Assembly (NCBI GenBank): GCA_001598975.1
Contig: BBXU01000433.1
Location: 1 to 46,167, forward strand
DNA length: 46,167 nucleotides
From: Parachlorella kessleri
Lineage: Eukaryota > Chlorophyta > Trebouxiophyceae > Chlorellales > Chlorellaceae
Direction: 5' to 3'
Positions 12,437-24,538 of the stretch are shown here, piece after piece; the first letter of the stretch is position 1; every line of letters starts with the position of its first letter. The notes under the pieces were generated by a model that saw only the letters and a program-made list of their open reading frames with translations, searched no databases and was not told the origin of the DNA. The position numbers and the translations under genes were made by a program.

Positions 12437-15221
12437 TCACAGTCTGAGGACTCTTTCCACTTCCAAGGCAGCCTCTCCTGCCTTGCCGCCCCCTGCCTTG
12501 AGCTGTTGCATCAGTGTCAGCAGGCCCAGGTCCCGCCCCATGCCCCTGACCTTGCCGCTCTCCCGTGCAAGGGTCCCAACTGCTACAAGAGTCCTGCATG
12601 AAGGGCGCAGTTGAGTGATGAGAAGACTGCTGCACAGGACGGCTCCCCTCAACGATGACGAAGAGGGACGAGTAGAGCATAACTGCACCGAGCCCTGTCA
12701 GTACAGTTCACCCCTATGGACATCTCGTTTCGCACTGTCTGCCACTTAAACACACGGGATGAATGCAAGCTGCCCGCATGCTGGCATGGTTAGACTGTTT
12801 CCCTGTCTTGCCAGCCTTGTAGTCTGTACGAATATCTGCCTGGAAGTATCTTTTGCGGCTTGCCAATTGCATTTACTATGCTGTTCCTTCAAACCACCTG
12901 GCGCAACGGTACAGACTTGGCAGGCGCACGGAAGCTACTACAGCAGAAACCTACTAGCGGAATGAGAGCTGTGCTTTGAACACCCGAGCTTTAGGTAAAG
13001 AGTCACCACTTTACCTATAGCGTGTCTCCCCATCATCAGCTGGGGTAGCACTGAGCAGCTCCAGTGCGAGCCCCAGTATCTGCAGCAAGGCTGGGCATGA
13101 AAACGGCTTGGTAACTCGGAAGGGAATGGCACAAGAATCTTGTCGAGACCAATGAGCTTCACCTGTTCTTCAAGTAGGCCTACTTGTCTTGGGAAGAGAC
13201 CTACCGAATCAGAACTCAAACAAAACACAGAGCATAATTGCAGCCAGCCCTGTCAGTGCTTCACACCTGCCTGCCGTCCTCTCTGCTCGCACAGCCTGCC
13301 ACCTTAACCTCCACAAGAGCCCAGGCGCACACGGCTAAGGTATAGTCAACCCGGGTCCTTGTTAAACACACCTGCGCAGCCTGTTCACACATTCACAAGT
13401 TTTCAAGTCGAAAGTGAATACCCACCCGCGCCTTGAACTCCAACTCCTCCGCGGCAACCTTGCCCAGCAGCACGGCCAGGTTGACTAACAGAGTGGCCAG
13501 CCCCTGCCGCACATTTTTGTTGGGCGAGGCGGCACAGCCAGCATAGCCATCCAGCAGCGCACTGCCCTGCAGGTCAGGACAACAAGGTTGCAAGCTTATG
13601 CAGACACTGCTGATGCATGCAGCCGAAGGCAAGCCTTGCATGCAGCACAGTCCACTCACAGCTATACAACCAGGGTTTTCTACTAGCTGCCCCCAAGAAC
13701 AGATGTATGCTGTGGAAGACGGCAGTGGTTGGCACCAGACATTATTCCTCAGCAAACAATGTATGACCTCCAACCGACCCTGCCCACTTCCAATGCTCTA
13801 CCTTATTGCCACCTTCAGGGCCCACAGAGGCCACTGCCCAAATAGTTATTCCTCTTAGCGCATGCAAGGCCCCCACAATGGCCTAATCTTTAACGTAATC
13901 CTACCTGACGCTGGATCCACAGCAGCAGCGGCGCGTGCAGGAAACAATTGCACGCCAGGCGCAGTGCGGTCTGCTGGTTGGGGGGCAGGGGCGTCTCCAA
14001 GGAACATGCCACTGCCAGCGACCTGCCCAGGCTCCCTGCAGCCAAGCAGGGGAAAGGACACACTTTAGCCTGGAAAGGGGCCCAAGGCCCACCCACTTGT
14101 AGGACGCAGGGGTGCCCCTTACATCAGAGTATGCATCCTTGCTTGCGAGGTTGGGTTTGGCGTTTACGCAGCTAGCAAGGTGGGCCGTCAAGTAGATGCA
14201 CAGCCTGGTCAAGTCAAGCCCCACCTGCTTCACTGTCAAGGCTCAGAGCGCCCGCGGAGCCTGCCAGCGACTGAGCAGCGCCGGCATCCAGCGCCGCCAG
14301 CCTGGCGAGGTCGAGCGCAGGGAAGAGCTGCGGCGCCGGCCAGCCCAGCAGCTCGCGCAGCAGCTGCAGCGCCTCTTGTGGGTACTTGCCGCTGCGGGCG
14401 GGCGCGCAGGATGCGCTGCACGAGATGCAAGAAAGGCTGCCCCTTTAACGTCTGTGCATTCATGACGGATGGCCACAAGGCAACACGACGAAACTTGTGG
14501 AGGGAGATAGAGCGCACAAGTTACAACATGCGCACCAGGGCAATGACACATTGAGTGCAGAGCTCAGCAAGCGGCAACCAGCAAATCTGACCATGTAACC
14601 AGCATAACACCACAACTCGCCCACCTCTCTAGCAAGGAGTCGAGCACTCCACCAGCAGCCACCTCAGCCTCTGTTAGTGCTAGAGCAGCTGCGGAAGGCT
14701 CCCCTGCCAGCTGAGCAGACAGGTCAAGTATCTTGCGGCGCATGGCCTCTGTGTTGGGCACTGCATCGTACAGCAGGTATGCCCTGGCAGGGATGTGTTG
14801 GGTGGCCGCGGCCGTGGCTCCTGTGAAAGGGTCCGCACCGCCGCCTGCGCACAAAGTCTCAGCCCGCAATCTGAGTGCTGGCACTGCCTGCGACTGGTGC
14901 AGCTGGCTGCCCGAATCCCTGCCTCAGTGACAACACAGTTGCAGCGACTACTGCCAATAGCGCTGGGCACACATTTGCACATACAGGCGATGACTCCTGC
15001 AAAGAGCTCCTGCTGCACTGAAGCAGCAAGCAGCGGCCACAACTGCTCCCAGGATACACCGTCCGCGTGCTTAGGCAATGCGGCTATCTGATCACCGACA
15101 CCTGCAACTCTAGTCTACCTGTCACAGAGAAGCTGCCAGGTTGTGCACCGCCACGCCCTCCGCTGCTGCCTGCTGCTGGAGGCACGTAGGCACCAGCCCC
15201 CGTAAAGGGGTCTACAAAGCC

Positions 15222-15256
<35 letters not shown>

Positions 15257-18200
15257 TTGTGGAGGGCAGGCCAGGCACATAGGCGTTCCCTCCGGTAAGT
15301 GGGTCTGGGTTGAATGAGGGTGGCAAGGGCATCACATCTGTGCCTTGAGTGTTCTGTAGGACAAATTGCACGATCTGTTCCCTGCAACATGTCCCAGAAA
15401 TAGACATGAGGCTGTCAGTCGCTAGCCGTGTGAGTGACAACACAGCTGGGCACCCACCTTGACCACTATCTTCAGCGGATAGTCTAGTCTACTCTAGTCT
15501 AACAGCGTACCGCCACCTGACCATGCTGCCGTGAGTCCCCCAAATGGGGCCAACAAAAAGCCAGGATGTACTATGCCCACAAACCGCGGATAGCTTTACA
15601 GAGAAATGCAGCATGGTCAGACTGACTCTGTAACAACTACCTTGCCCCGGGCTCCTCAACTAGTAGAAGACCCGCAATGCGAGCGACAATAGAGGCCAGG
15701 CATGCTACTCTCAAAAGAGCTGCCACCACTCGCATTAAACACCGGGCCATCATACACGTAGCCCCAAGCACCTCCCCTGCCCACCTGTAGCTGGCTGGCA
15801 GGTCCTCCTGTGCCAGGAAGCGGTCGGCGACATCGTACGGGTTGTCCCCACGGTTGAGGGCAAGCTTCTTTGGGGGAGCACCGTCCTCCCAGTCCACATC
15901 AAACACGTAGTCCCACGTCTGTACCAGAGAGCAGAGGGTGTCCAGCTCATGCTGGGCGTGCTGGGCTGAAGTTTGAAAGGATCACTCTCCAAGGAGCGCC
16001 CTGTCATTACTCAAGCAAGGAGAAACCTGTGCCAAAAAAGCGTGAGGAAGTCTGCGGAGCCGGTGCAAGTTCGTTAGGAAACTGCACCACCCATGCGGAT
16101 ACCACTGCACACCACGGGCTGCAACGACAGGACGCTCTGTAGACAGCCATACCTGTCCGTTAAAGTACTTGCCGCTGGCAGCCATGTTGTCACTGTCAGC
16201 GCCCACTATGTCGCCAAATCGCTCCCACTCTCCCCTGGAGGTCATAGGCATAAGAAGAGTTTGGCCTGCATGCTGGGCAGTGCACATGCTGGCAACAGGC
16301 ACTGCTCAAATCGGTAGCACAGCGCACTGCAACCCACTGCAGCTACTATGTGGCAGGGAGCCCTCTGGCTGTCACAAACAGCCCACCATAAGGACACAGC
16401 GTAACCCTGCTCCACAACCTGGAAAAAGTTCCGAGAGCACACAGTGCCGCCATGAAGACATGCAGGGTTGCAGTGCAGGCCAGCCACGCTCACTTTTCGG
16501 CATCCCAGCTGTAAACGATGCCGGCACCTCCCTCCCGCACAAATTTGGTCTGGCCGTGCTTGGTGCCAGGTACCAACAGCGCTGAGGGGTCCTCCAGTTT
16601 GAGGCCTGCCGGCACGCTGCCGCCTCCACCCCCGCCGCCAGAGGCCTCTGCCGCGTCCCTCCTGGCTGCAAGCACTTGCTGGTACACCTGCACAAATTGC
16701 AGACACAGCTGTGGAGTGTGAAGGTACGTGTCATCAGCTGAGCATGCCGACGAGCAGGGTTTGACGAGGCGCCCGCAAAAGGTGCGCTCCCAAAGTAGGG
16801 GATGATTCTGGGCCTGGCCTTGGATCCAGACATCCAAACTGCACTTCACCCTGCCCGCCAACAAGACAAGTGACCATTTCTGTTCCCAGTCCCCCACCTA
16901 GGCGCCAGGTACTTGGCGTCTGCTACCTTACCTCCTCCAATTCAACCAAAAGCTACATAACTCAAAATACCATCCAAGCACTTTCAGCCCCCAGACAATG
17001 CCCATCCCAGCTGCGCACCCACACCCTTTCATCGCAGTGCTTCCCCCTTGAACACAGCACCCACTTCGTGCTGCCACCTCCCACCTGCTGAACCTCCCCT
17101 GGTGCCTGCCTGGAGGGGTCAGCACTCCACACCCGGGCCACATGGTCGGAGCAGGCGGACACCACATCCCCTCCAGGGAGGAAGGCCACATCCCACAGGT
17201 TGCCAGGGTGCTCGATAGTCTGCACACAGCACCAAGCCCGCCCCTGAGCACCAAGCTCGGCTCTAGAGGAACCACGCGTGGGCGAGGGCAAGCCCAGGTC
17301 AGCCTGCGGTGAATGCATGGACTTGTACAGCAGAAGCCAAGAGAGCTGGGTGCCAGGGGGAAATACCAACCTTCCCAGGTGACGGCCCAAAGAGCAGCCG
17401 CTCATGGCTCAGGCAGGACGTTGCCTGCCCAGCATGGTGCCCACCTATTCCTCTGCATGCTGTGCAACCTCAGCGTCGCTGCCATGCCTTATCCCCTACA
17501 CTGTGTGTCACCCGCCTCACGCCAGAGGCCCCTCCCACGCACTGCCGCCGAGACTGCCCACTTGGGCCGCACCTGGAGGCATGTGCCATCCGCCCTCCAC
17601 AGCCGAAGAGTGTTGTCTTCACTGCCCGACGCGATGACCCCCTCCTCGGTGCAGGCCACACTGTAGACCAGGGCTGTGTGGCCCACCAGCTCTGAGATGC
17701 ACTCGCCCTCAAAGGTCCAGACCTTGAGGGTCTGGTCATGGGAGGCTGAGACCACGCCCACGTTGGGCAGCAGCGCCAGGCCCCTGCAGGAGCAGCTGGC
17801 ACACTCTCTTGGCACAGGCTCCCAGGGGCAATGCTGGCGGGGTCACATGTCTGTAGGGCGGGAGGTCAGCCTGCAAGGGGCAAACTTGGCCAAGCCTGGC
17901 GGATTCTCTCGGCTGCAGCTACAGGTCAACGTGAGCCCCCACCCTGCATGCGTGCCAACCGGACTGAGCCAGCACCATCCTTCTGACAAATAGAGTAATG
18001 TGTCCTCCAACCAACCCAGCGCCACGAAGGAGTCACGAAGGAGCCACACGTGAAGCTGATTCAATAAGCTCGACCCCACCTGACCGAATCGCTGTGGGCA
18101 GGAATAGTGTGGGTGCAGCGGCCGCCAGACCAGACCTTGATGGTGCAGTCACCCGACCCTGAGATCAGGTCACCATTAGGCAGCAGCAGCAGGCACAGCA

Positions 18201-19228
18201 CAGCGGCCTCGTGGCCCTCCAGCACCTCGATACACTGGCTGCCGCGCCAGTGCCTTATTGTCTTGTCCAGTGAGGCAGAGTAAATGTCGCCCTGAGGGGT
18301 CACCACCACCGCTGTGACCTGCGGGCAGGCAGGCAGACCGGTGTGGTGGGCTAAATGCCAGGCGGCTTCAGGACCCGCCTGTCTGCAGGTGGTGTGCCAC
18401 CAGTGTTCTGTTTGTCATAGCGAAATGCACATGCGTCACGTGTCTAGCCAATACACATCACTTGGCGATTATACGAGGCGTCAGGAGCTAGCATATGCAC
18501 CAAGCTGCAGGCGGGAGGTGCACTGCCCCACCACTACAAACTCAACAGCTGGCATGCGGCCCCGCAGCCAGGCACAATGTGGGTTTGATTGCTGAATAGA
18601 TTCTGGGTGTCAAAGCATCTGGTGCCCCACCTGGTACTGGTGCCCCGTCAGCGTTTGAAGCGAGGCAGCAGTGCTGACATCCCAAGCCATGACGGTGGCA
18701 TCACGGGACCCTGACACCACAGCACCGTGGGGATACTGCTCGCCAGCAGGGAAGTAGGCCAGGGCTGAAACAAAGTCCTTGTGCCCCACCTGCAAGTGCT
18801 GAGCAGTCTTAGGGGCAACAGGCACCTGTGCACCGCATGCCCCTTCCAGAAGGCAACCTGGCCAGAAGCAAGCCTCCCAACCGAAGGTAGCAACCGAGGC
18901 GAGACAGGAGGCACAGCGACGCCTTGGACCCTGTGTTAAGAAGTTCACTGGCAACACTGCTCACAAAGGTGGTGTCCAGTGTAAGCTCCAGCTGTCCTGG
19001 GGCTGCCTTCCATAGCTTGATAGTCTTGTCTCTAGACCCCGTCAACAGGTCACCAGTGTCTGTCACGCTAAGTGATCTGACCTGCACATCGGAGTTACAA
19101 GCAAGCCAACGTTGATTGTCTAACTAAGCACGATAGAGCGGCTTCACATGATGGACACCACATGCCAGGCTTACATCTTCTGTGTGACCGCGAAGCTCGC
19201 ATCTGAGCTTGAAGGGTGGGCTGGCCAT
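12437..19228 (-). CDS. PLAA: PLAA / Doa1 (Ufd3) ubiquitin-binding WD40-PFU-PUL protein
   Basis: Sixteen exons on the minus strand: 19228-19175, 19081-18965, 18789-18631, 18318-18080, 17783-17573, 17219-17085, 16687-16494, 16234-16153, 15918-15785, 15381-15119, 14844-14625, 14391-14225, 14035-13905, 13566-13426, 13079-13015, 12593-12437; about 822 aa (human PLAA 795). Residues 10-305 form the WD40 propeller (GSRDKTIKLW, SGSRDATVMAW, SASLDKTIRHW, SGSGDCTIKVW, SASHDQTLKVW, SGSEDNTLRLW). Residues about 345-460 are the PFU ubiquitin-binding domain (WERFGDIVGA, WDYVFDVDWEDG). A linker carries ten Gln (485-494) and three DPxTG motifs. The PUL domain (about 550-822: LGWPAPQLFPALDLARL, NQQTALRLACNCFLHAPLL) binds Cdc48/p97. 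The family acts with Cdc48 in ubiquitin homeostasis, mitochondrial quality control and sorting of ubiquitinated cargo to multivesicular bodies. Two introns hold copies of the dispersed repeat. Very sure. Confidence 0.97.
12675..12751 (+). repeat. dispersed repeat family, copy 1 (PLAA intron)
   Basis: Contains agcataactgcaccgagccc, then tgtcagtacagttcacccct and cgcactgtctgccac. It shares the order CTGTCAG - CAGTTC - CGCACTG - CTGCCAC with the other copies listed here. It lies in the last PLAA intron (12594-13014), antisense to the gene. Confidence 0.6.
13182..13312 (+). repeat. dispersed repeat family, copy 2 with 5' head (PLAA intron)
   Basis: One of the fuller copies. The head is cttgtcttgggaagagacct, then accgaatcagaactcaaaca and aaacacagagcataattgca; the body is ccagccctgtcagtgcttca and later gctcgcacagcctgccacct. 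The head matches copy 10 and the reverse strand of copy 5, so the family has a consensus of at least about 125 bp. Confidence 0.65.
15226..15254 (-). repeat. CAG/CTG trinucleotide repeat coding poly-Gln in PLAA
   Basis: An uninterrupted ctg run on the plus strand (cag on the coding strand, last codon caa) encodes ten Gln at residues 485-494 of PLAA, in the linker between PFU and PUL domains. It lies between DPLTGGNAYVPG and DPFTGAGAYVPP. Likely length-variable; no structural role is evident. Confidence 0.85.
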
Positions 19229-19549
19229 TGCTTAATGGGGTTGCAAACACTCCTTTCGCAAACGTTGCACCAGAACATCCATGTCAAAGAAAGCCTGTAT
19301 TGCCGCTGCTGTGAAGTACATCGCCAAGCGCGGACAGCCTAGCCTTGCAGCGAAGAGCGCCTGAACACTTGCCAAGTAGGAGATTGTTTCCCTGGTGGTT
19401 CATATAAACAACTGACTGCCTGTCCCGCTGGTCTTTGCCCCGATCATTTCAACGCGGGTTTCGGTGGATGCTGTAGCCTGTCTTGTTGTTTATTGTCGTG
19501 GAAGAAGAAGAGGCTGACCAGCTGATCACAGAACTTGAGAAAGTTAGGC
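19229..19549. promoter_or_regulatory. divergent promoter region PLAA / VPS4
   Basis: The start codons of PLAA (minus) and VPS4 (plus) are 321 bp apart. A good TATA-like catataaaca lies at 19401-19410, about 140 bp before the VPS4 ATG, in the orientation for VPS4. No clear box is seen on the PLAA side. Regulation is inferred from position. Confidence 0.5.
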
Positions 19550-22500
19550 ATGTATGCAGGTGCGGTTTACCCGGGCTGAACGCTGCACCGCTTGTCTGGC
19601 GAGCCACTGCTCACTCTTGGTTTTTTGTGCCCTGCAGATTTCAAGGGGAAAGCTATAGGCAAGAACTAGCTGACCTCCACTGTGCTATGCTTGCAGCTGT
19701 GGCACCTGCCAGTGCGCCTGCCGGCAGTCGGTGTATCTCCTTGACCTGGCTAGTTTGTTTTGGTTCGCTGCAGAGCTGGTGAAGCAGGCGGTGGAGGAGG
19801 ACAATGCAGGCAACTACCAGCGAGCTCTGGAGCTCTACAAGCAGGGGCTGGACTGGTTTCAGACACACCTCAAGTTCGAGAAGAACCCACACTCGCGCAA
19901 GGCTATCATGGAAAAGGCAAGGCCACTACTGCTACAATTGTGAGCAGGGAGCTAGCATCACAGATTTGTTGCTTGCTCTGTGGCAGCAGTGGGAGACAAG
20001 GCATACAGATTTGTGCTGACAGGCTTATGGTGGTGCTGTACCTTGTTGTAGATGAGGGAGTACGTGCAGCGGGCAGAGGACCTGAAAGACATGCTGGACG
20101 GTCGGCAGGCGGCGCCAGATACAGCCAGCAATGGGACGCAGGCAACAACAGCGCGACCCAAAGCAGGCGGTGGGGGCGGCGGTGGCGGCGGTGGGGGCGG
20201 CGGCGGTAGAGAGGTAGGAAAAGAAAGCTGGTAGCAATGCAGCGCCTGATCTGAGATGGACTTGATGGAATTGTACTTGAGCCCGCCTGAAAGAGTTGAT
20301 TAGTGGCAGGCATAATCAGGCATAATCCCTCAGCGAGTCAAAATGCTTCCACGTTGCTCCCTGCCCTTGAAGCCAAGGGTCCTAGCTGTGTGCAGGAGGA
20401 GTTGGATAAACTTCGGAGCTCACTAGGCAATGCAATATTGGAGGAACGACCAAATGTTAAGGTGCGGGGTGAGCGAATGACTCAGAAAAGGAGATCTCCC
20501 AACTGGAGCAGGCCATCCTATTTGGAACTTGGCAACGTGTTTAGCCAGCAGCTGGATTATGGGCACCAAAGCAATGGACTGCACCGCCTTGCATGGACTG
20601 ACCTGACTGAGCATCAGGTTTGTTATATCATTGGGACTAAAGGTCAGCAAGTTTGCCTGCTTGCTCGTCTCTCCTCCCAAGTGCAGTGGGATGATGTGGC
20701 CGGCCTGGAAAGCGCCAAGGACTCGTTGAAGGAGGCAGTGATCCTGCCAGTGAAGTTCCCGCAGTTCTTCACAGGGAAGCGTAAGCCTTGGAGCGGCATT
20801 CTGCTCTACGGCCCGCCTGGTACTGGCAAGTCGTACCTGGCCAAGGTAAGAGATGAAGAAGCTCGAGTTGATGTGGGCCTTGGGAGATTAGTTTTTTTGA
20901 AGGTGGGAGGTGGATTTGTGATGTGGTAGCCTGTTGTAGTCCTAAATTGGGTCGTAAGCTCTTGCCAGCGAGCAGGAATCAAATGCGGTTGGTAGGAAAG
21001 CCAGTTTAGAAGCAAACTTTCCATGGCCAAGGGCGAAGCACCCATGTGAAACCCCGTCTGCACGACATGCTGTAACTAGGCCGCTTGGCTTGCTCGTACA
21101 GGCAGTTGCCACCGAAGCGGAGTCCACCTTCTTCAGCATATCCTCGTCAGACCTGGTGTCCAAATGGATGGGCGAGTCTGAAAAGCTGGTCAACCAGCTC
21201 TTCTCGCTGGCGCGAGAGAAAGCGCCTTCTATTATCTTCATTGATGAGGTGAGCGGGTTCCTCGGCATGCATGGCGTAGCGTGGGACTGGGGCGGGTTGT
21301 GTATGGCTCAGTGTCTGTGCCAGCACAGGCTGTCTGTGGTGTTTAAGGCTTCCTACCCTCATCACACGATGCTGATGTCCATGGGACCAAGGTCTGGCAG
21401 GCGCGCCTCCATGAGTTCTTGATAGGCAGGCGCACATCGAGGTAGCAGTGACAGCAGCGAATGTCTGCCTGTTTCTTCCTGCAGATTGACGCTCTCTGCA
21501 GCTCCCGTGGTGACAATGAGAGTGAGGCGGCGCGGCGCATCAAGACGGAGTTCCTGGTGCAGATGCAAGGAGTGGGAAACAAGGAGGCGCGGGTGGGTGT
21601 AGGCTGCCATGGCCTGCTTGGCGTAGGCGGTAGATGTCATCATGTGATGTCATACTGCCAGTTTGGATCTGGCTCAGTCGTAGTGGCCGTAGTGGACGTG
21701 CAGGCTGCCAGTACACTCTCTATCGTTGTATGGTAAGTGGCTCCAGGTTGCTGGCGCTGCGCAAGACGCCTGGTGCAAGTTTTTGGGGGCCAGGAACATT
21801 GTGTGTGGCAGCCACACTGACGCTGGCTATGGGCCTTGCACTGCAGGTGCTGCTGCTAGGCGCTACCAATTTGCCATATTCGCTGGACCAGGCTGTGCGG
21901 CGGCGTTTCGACAAGCGTATCTACATACCACTGCCGGAGGCGCCGGCACGTGCAAACATGTTCAAGATACACCTTGGAGACACGCCGCACAGCATCACCC
22001 AGGTTGGAGGCAATTTGGGTGACAAGCCGGGCGGGAGGGTCACAGCAGGCGGCTCAAGAGGAAGCTCATGCCTGGGCGACCTGCTTGGGCTGTTAGACAT
22101 GCCTCCTGTCTTGATGATGGGTCCACCCGCAGCACTGGGATGGGAGTTTACAAACTAAGCCGTGGGTCCTCTATGCCAATCATCAGCTTGGTTCCTGCGG
22201 TGGGTTTGATTCTGTTGGCAGCTGCTTTACGTACCCTTTGCCTGCTTGCGGTTGCAGCAAGAGTTTGATCAGCTAGGGCAGCGGACGGAGGGCTTCTCAG
22301 GCTCTGATGTGGCGGTGGTCGTGAAGGATGTACTGATGCAGCCAGTGCGCAAGACGCAGGTGCGATTGACTACTTTGCGGTGCTTTTGCGTTTTCTGGCT
22401 GGCTTACGGCTGGCTGGCACGTTAGCGTCCAACAAATCGTGTGCCTATCAGCCTGTTTTGCCCAAAGGTCTGTTTTGCAAGCGCGACCTGAGCAGCACAG

Positions 22501-23325
22501 CGCACTGAGGTCTGGGCGGAAGCAGGTGCTTTAGCACTTGCATGGCCCTGAAACCCACGGTCGAATGAACACTTGTTCCTGTTACAGGAAGCGACTCACT
22601 TCAAGAAGGTGCAAGGGCCGGGGGGTCAGGTGATGTACGAGCCCTGCTCCCCTGGTGACGCCAACGCAGAGCCCTACACCTTGCAGAAGCTGGCAGATGA
22701 GGGCAAGGCCGATATGGTGGGTCTTTAACGTCCTGTGGCTGCTGCGTGATTGTGCATTGCTGATGTGAAAGGCTTCGCAGCCACAGAGTCCATGCCACAG
22801 TCCCTAGCGCATGCTGGCTTACGTGCACGTATGATCCCGCCTCCGACGACAGTTACTGTGGAAGGCTTCTGCCAGGGGTGTGGGGTGCCTGTCTGCCAAG
22901 ATCAAGGACTTACAAGCAGCATGCTATGTTTGTTTGTGGTGGCATGTAGTGCGAACAAGGAATTTATTAGGAATGAACTGTACGGACAGGGCTGGATGTA
23001 TTGTGGATAAGATGGCAGAGGGCCATGTCTTGCCATTGCAGTTCGCTTCCCTTCCTTGCATTTGATGCCAACCTAATACTGACTGCATGCGACCTACACA
23101 GCTGGCCTGCCGCCAGTTGGTGTCTACCCTTTCATCATTATATATGCAACCAGCAAAATGCATGTAGCATAACAGCGTGTCTCCTCCTCTGTGGCCATGC
23201 AGGTGCACCCTCCAAAGATCAGCTTCCGGGACTTTGAAAAGGTGCTGCTGCGGGCGCGGCCCACCGTCAGCACCAAAGACCTGGCCACTTACGAGCAGTT
23301 TACGCAGGAGTTTGGAGAAGAGTGA
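19550..23325 (+). CDS. VPS4: VPS4, ESCRT-III-disassembling AAA ATPase
   Basis: Twelve exons: 19550-19559, 19638-19658, 19774-19916, 20052-20213, 20396-20461, 20687-20845, 21102-21248, 21485-21592, 21847-22002, 22258-22359, 22588-22716, 23203-23325; about 441 aa (human 437-444). The first two exons are tiny (10 and 21 nt) and give [10 protein letters not shown], matching the plant VPS4/SKD1 N-terminus; this decides the start. Residues 1-75 are the MIT domain that binds ESCRT-III tails. A run of 14 Gly (97-110) links it to the AAA domain: Walker A GPPGTGKS (176-183), Walker B IIFIDE (231-236), sensor Asn280 and arginine fingers around 290-292. The C-terminal helix ends in FTQEFGEE. The hexamer pulls apart ESCRT-III at endosomes, the nuclear envelope and division sites. 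Introns 2 and 3 are GC-AG (TAG|GCAAGA, AAG|GCAAGG). Very sure. Confidence 0.97.
20166..20207 (+). repeat. GGN trinucleotide run coding a 14-Gly linker in VPS4
   Basis: A run of ggc/ggt/ggg codons encodes residues 97-110 of VPS4, between the MIT and AAA domains. In known VPS4 proteins this linker is flexible and of variable length, so the run is compatible with function. Confidence 0.85.
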
Positions 23326-23738
23326 GTTCATTATGTTATGTTGTGATGTCGCGGTGGTGGTGGGGGAAAGCGAAATGGTGCGGGTGCGTTGGAGCCAAGA
23401 GTTCTGTCGCATTGAGCACGAAGGTTAGGGCAGTAGCAGGACAGCCTGGCTTGGTGCCATACACAGACTGCCTGCCTGTGCATTAATGCCAGACACATGC
23501 AGAGCCTTTAGAGTACTTCTTGGCCTGCTTGCAGGGGTTAAGTGATCCAGCCACAATGAGCGGCTGACGTCCGCTACTCCTCGAGTCTTAGGCAGCTTGT
23601 AACAAGTGTGTGGGTAGAGTACAATATGTGCTTGGTTATGGCGACATAGTAGCAGGGTAGGCGTACATCATCTGGGCAACTGCCCGTGTCCTGGTTCGGA
23701 ACTGATGTTGTGGACCTTGCGTAGTCACTTGCTGTGGC

Positions 23739-23767
23739 TGTAACACCTGATGTAAGGCAGCCTGTAA
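23739..23767 (+). terminator. cluster of TGTAA polyadenylation signals for VPS4
   Basis: Three TGTAA motifs lie within 29 bp, about 415-440 nt after the VPS4 stop; a fourth is at 23598. This is the expected signal type for a chlorophyte mRNA 3' end. Confidence 0.5.
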
Positions 23768-24200
23768 CGTGAAAGGGGCTGTGTGAGTGCCAAACTGTTA
23801 AGTATGAGAGGGCTGTTTGCCTCTCCAGGCGGTTGGGTCAGGACGTGTAGTCTGGGCGCCACAGGTAGTACCTGGTATCTCCATTGGCTTGCGAGCCTGG
23901 ACGTGGGCCTTGGTGGGCTGCATAGGCATGGGCAGTGTGGGTGACGTTTCTGTGACAGATGGGCCGGGAGTTGCTCGGCACTTAGGAGCGCTGTAAGTGG
24001 CAATTGAGACGTATCAGGTGCTGCAGTGTTGGCAGGACTGGCGGTCTAATATGGTGCCAGGAGTGGTGTTGGAGTTGAGGCTGCAAGTTATGAAAATGCC
24101 GACACGAGCTGGGCGCCTGTGCCTCCAAGCTGGGTCGAGCCATGGCAGATGCAGACCCAAAATTTGTCTTCTGGTGCACCCTCCTCAACCGAGCCAAGGC

Positions 24201-24280
24201 CACATTCTGCGTCCAGCCCTGTCAGTCCAGCTTATCTCTCACTCCCTGTTCGAACTACCTGCCACCCTGACTAATTAAAG
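24201..24280 (+). repeat. dispersed repeat family, copy 3 (intergenic)
   Basis: Reads cacattctgcgtccagccct, gtcagtccagcttatctctc, actccctgttcgaactacct and gccaccctgactaattaaag. It is nearly the same as the reverse strand of copy 6 and is among the best-preserved bodies of the family. Confidence 0.65.
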
Positions 24281-24533
24281 ACAAGCTCTTGGATCTGGCA
24301 TCTCTCGCGGCTGCTTGTTGGGAGCACAAAAGAAGTGGGGACAGGTAGCATAGCTAGCCTGCTGCTTGCTTGCCGGCACCAGGACGGTGCTTGCGGGGCC
24401 CTTTGTTTGCCCTGCGTGTCTGCCGCTCATCCAAGTTCCCGGCTGCCACGGGAATGATGAATCCAAACGGCAGGATGTAGTGCCCTCTGCATGTCTAGCT
24501 GCCTGTCCCATGTTGCCATGTGCCTGCTTGACA

Positions 24534-24538
24534 TTACA
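24534..24538 (-). terminator. TGTAA polyadenylation signal candidate for PsaD
   Basis: Minus-strand TGTAA about 270 nt after the PsaD stop codon, the first such motif downstream of it. Confidence 0.4.

Noticed and set aside
14080..14239. In-frame continuation VGLDLTRLCIYLTAHLAS as an extra PLAA exon
   Set aside because: It needs a frame change. Splicing 14225 to 14035 keeps phase and gives continuous PUL-domain homology, so this is intron.
24240..24260. tRNA-like B box (gttcgaactacc) suggesting a tRNA or tRNA-derived SINE
   Set aside because: No A box at the right distance and no cloverleaf; other copies of the repeat do not keep the motif, so it is only a chance feature of copy 3.
23725..24511. 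Several 70-90-codon frames in the VPS4/PsaD spacer as small genes
   Set aside because: They overlap on both strands and show no family features; one overlaps a repeat copy. Long 3' UTRs explain the spacer better.
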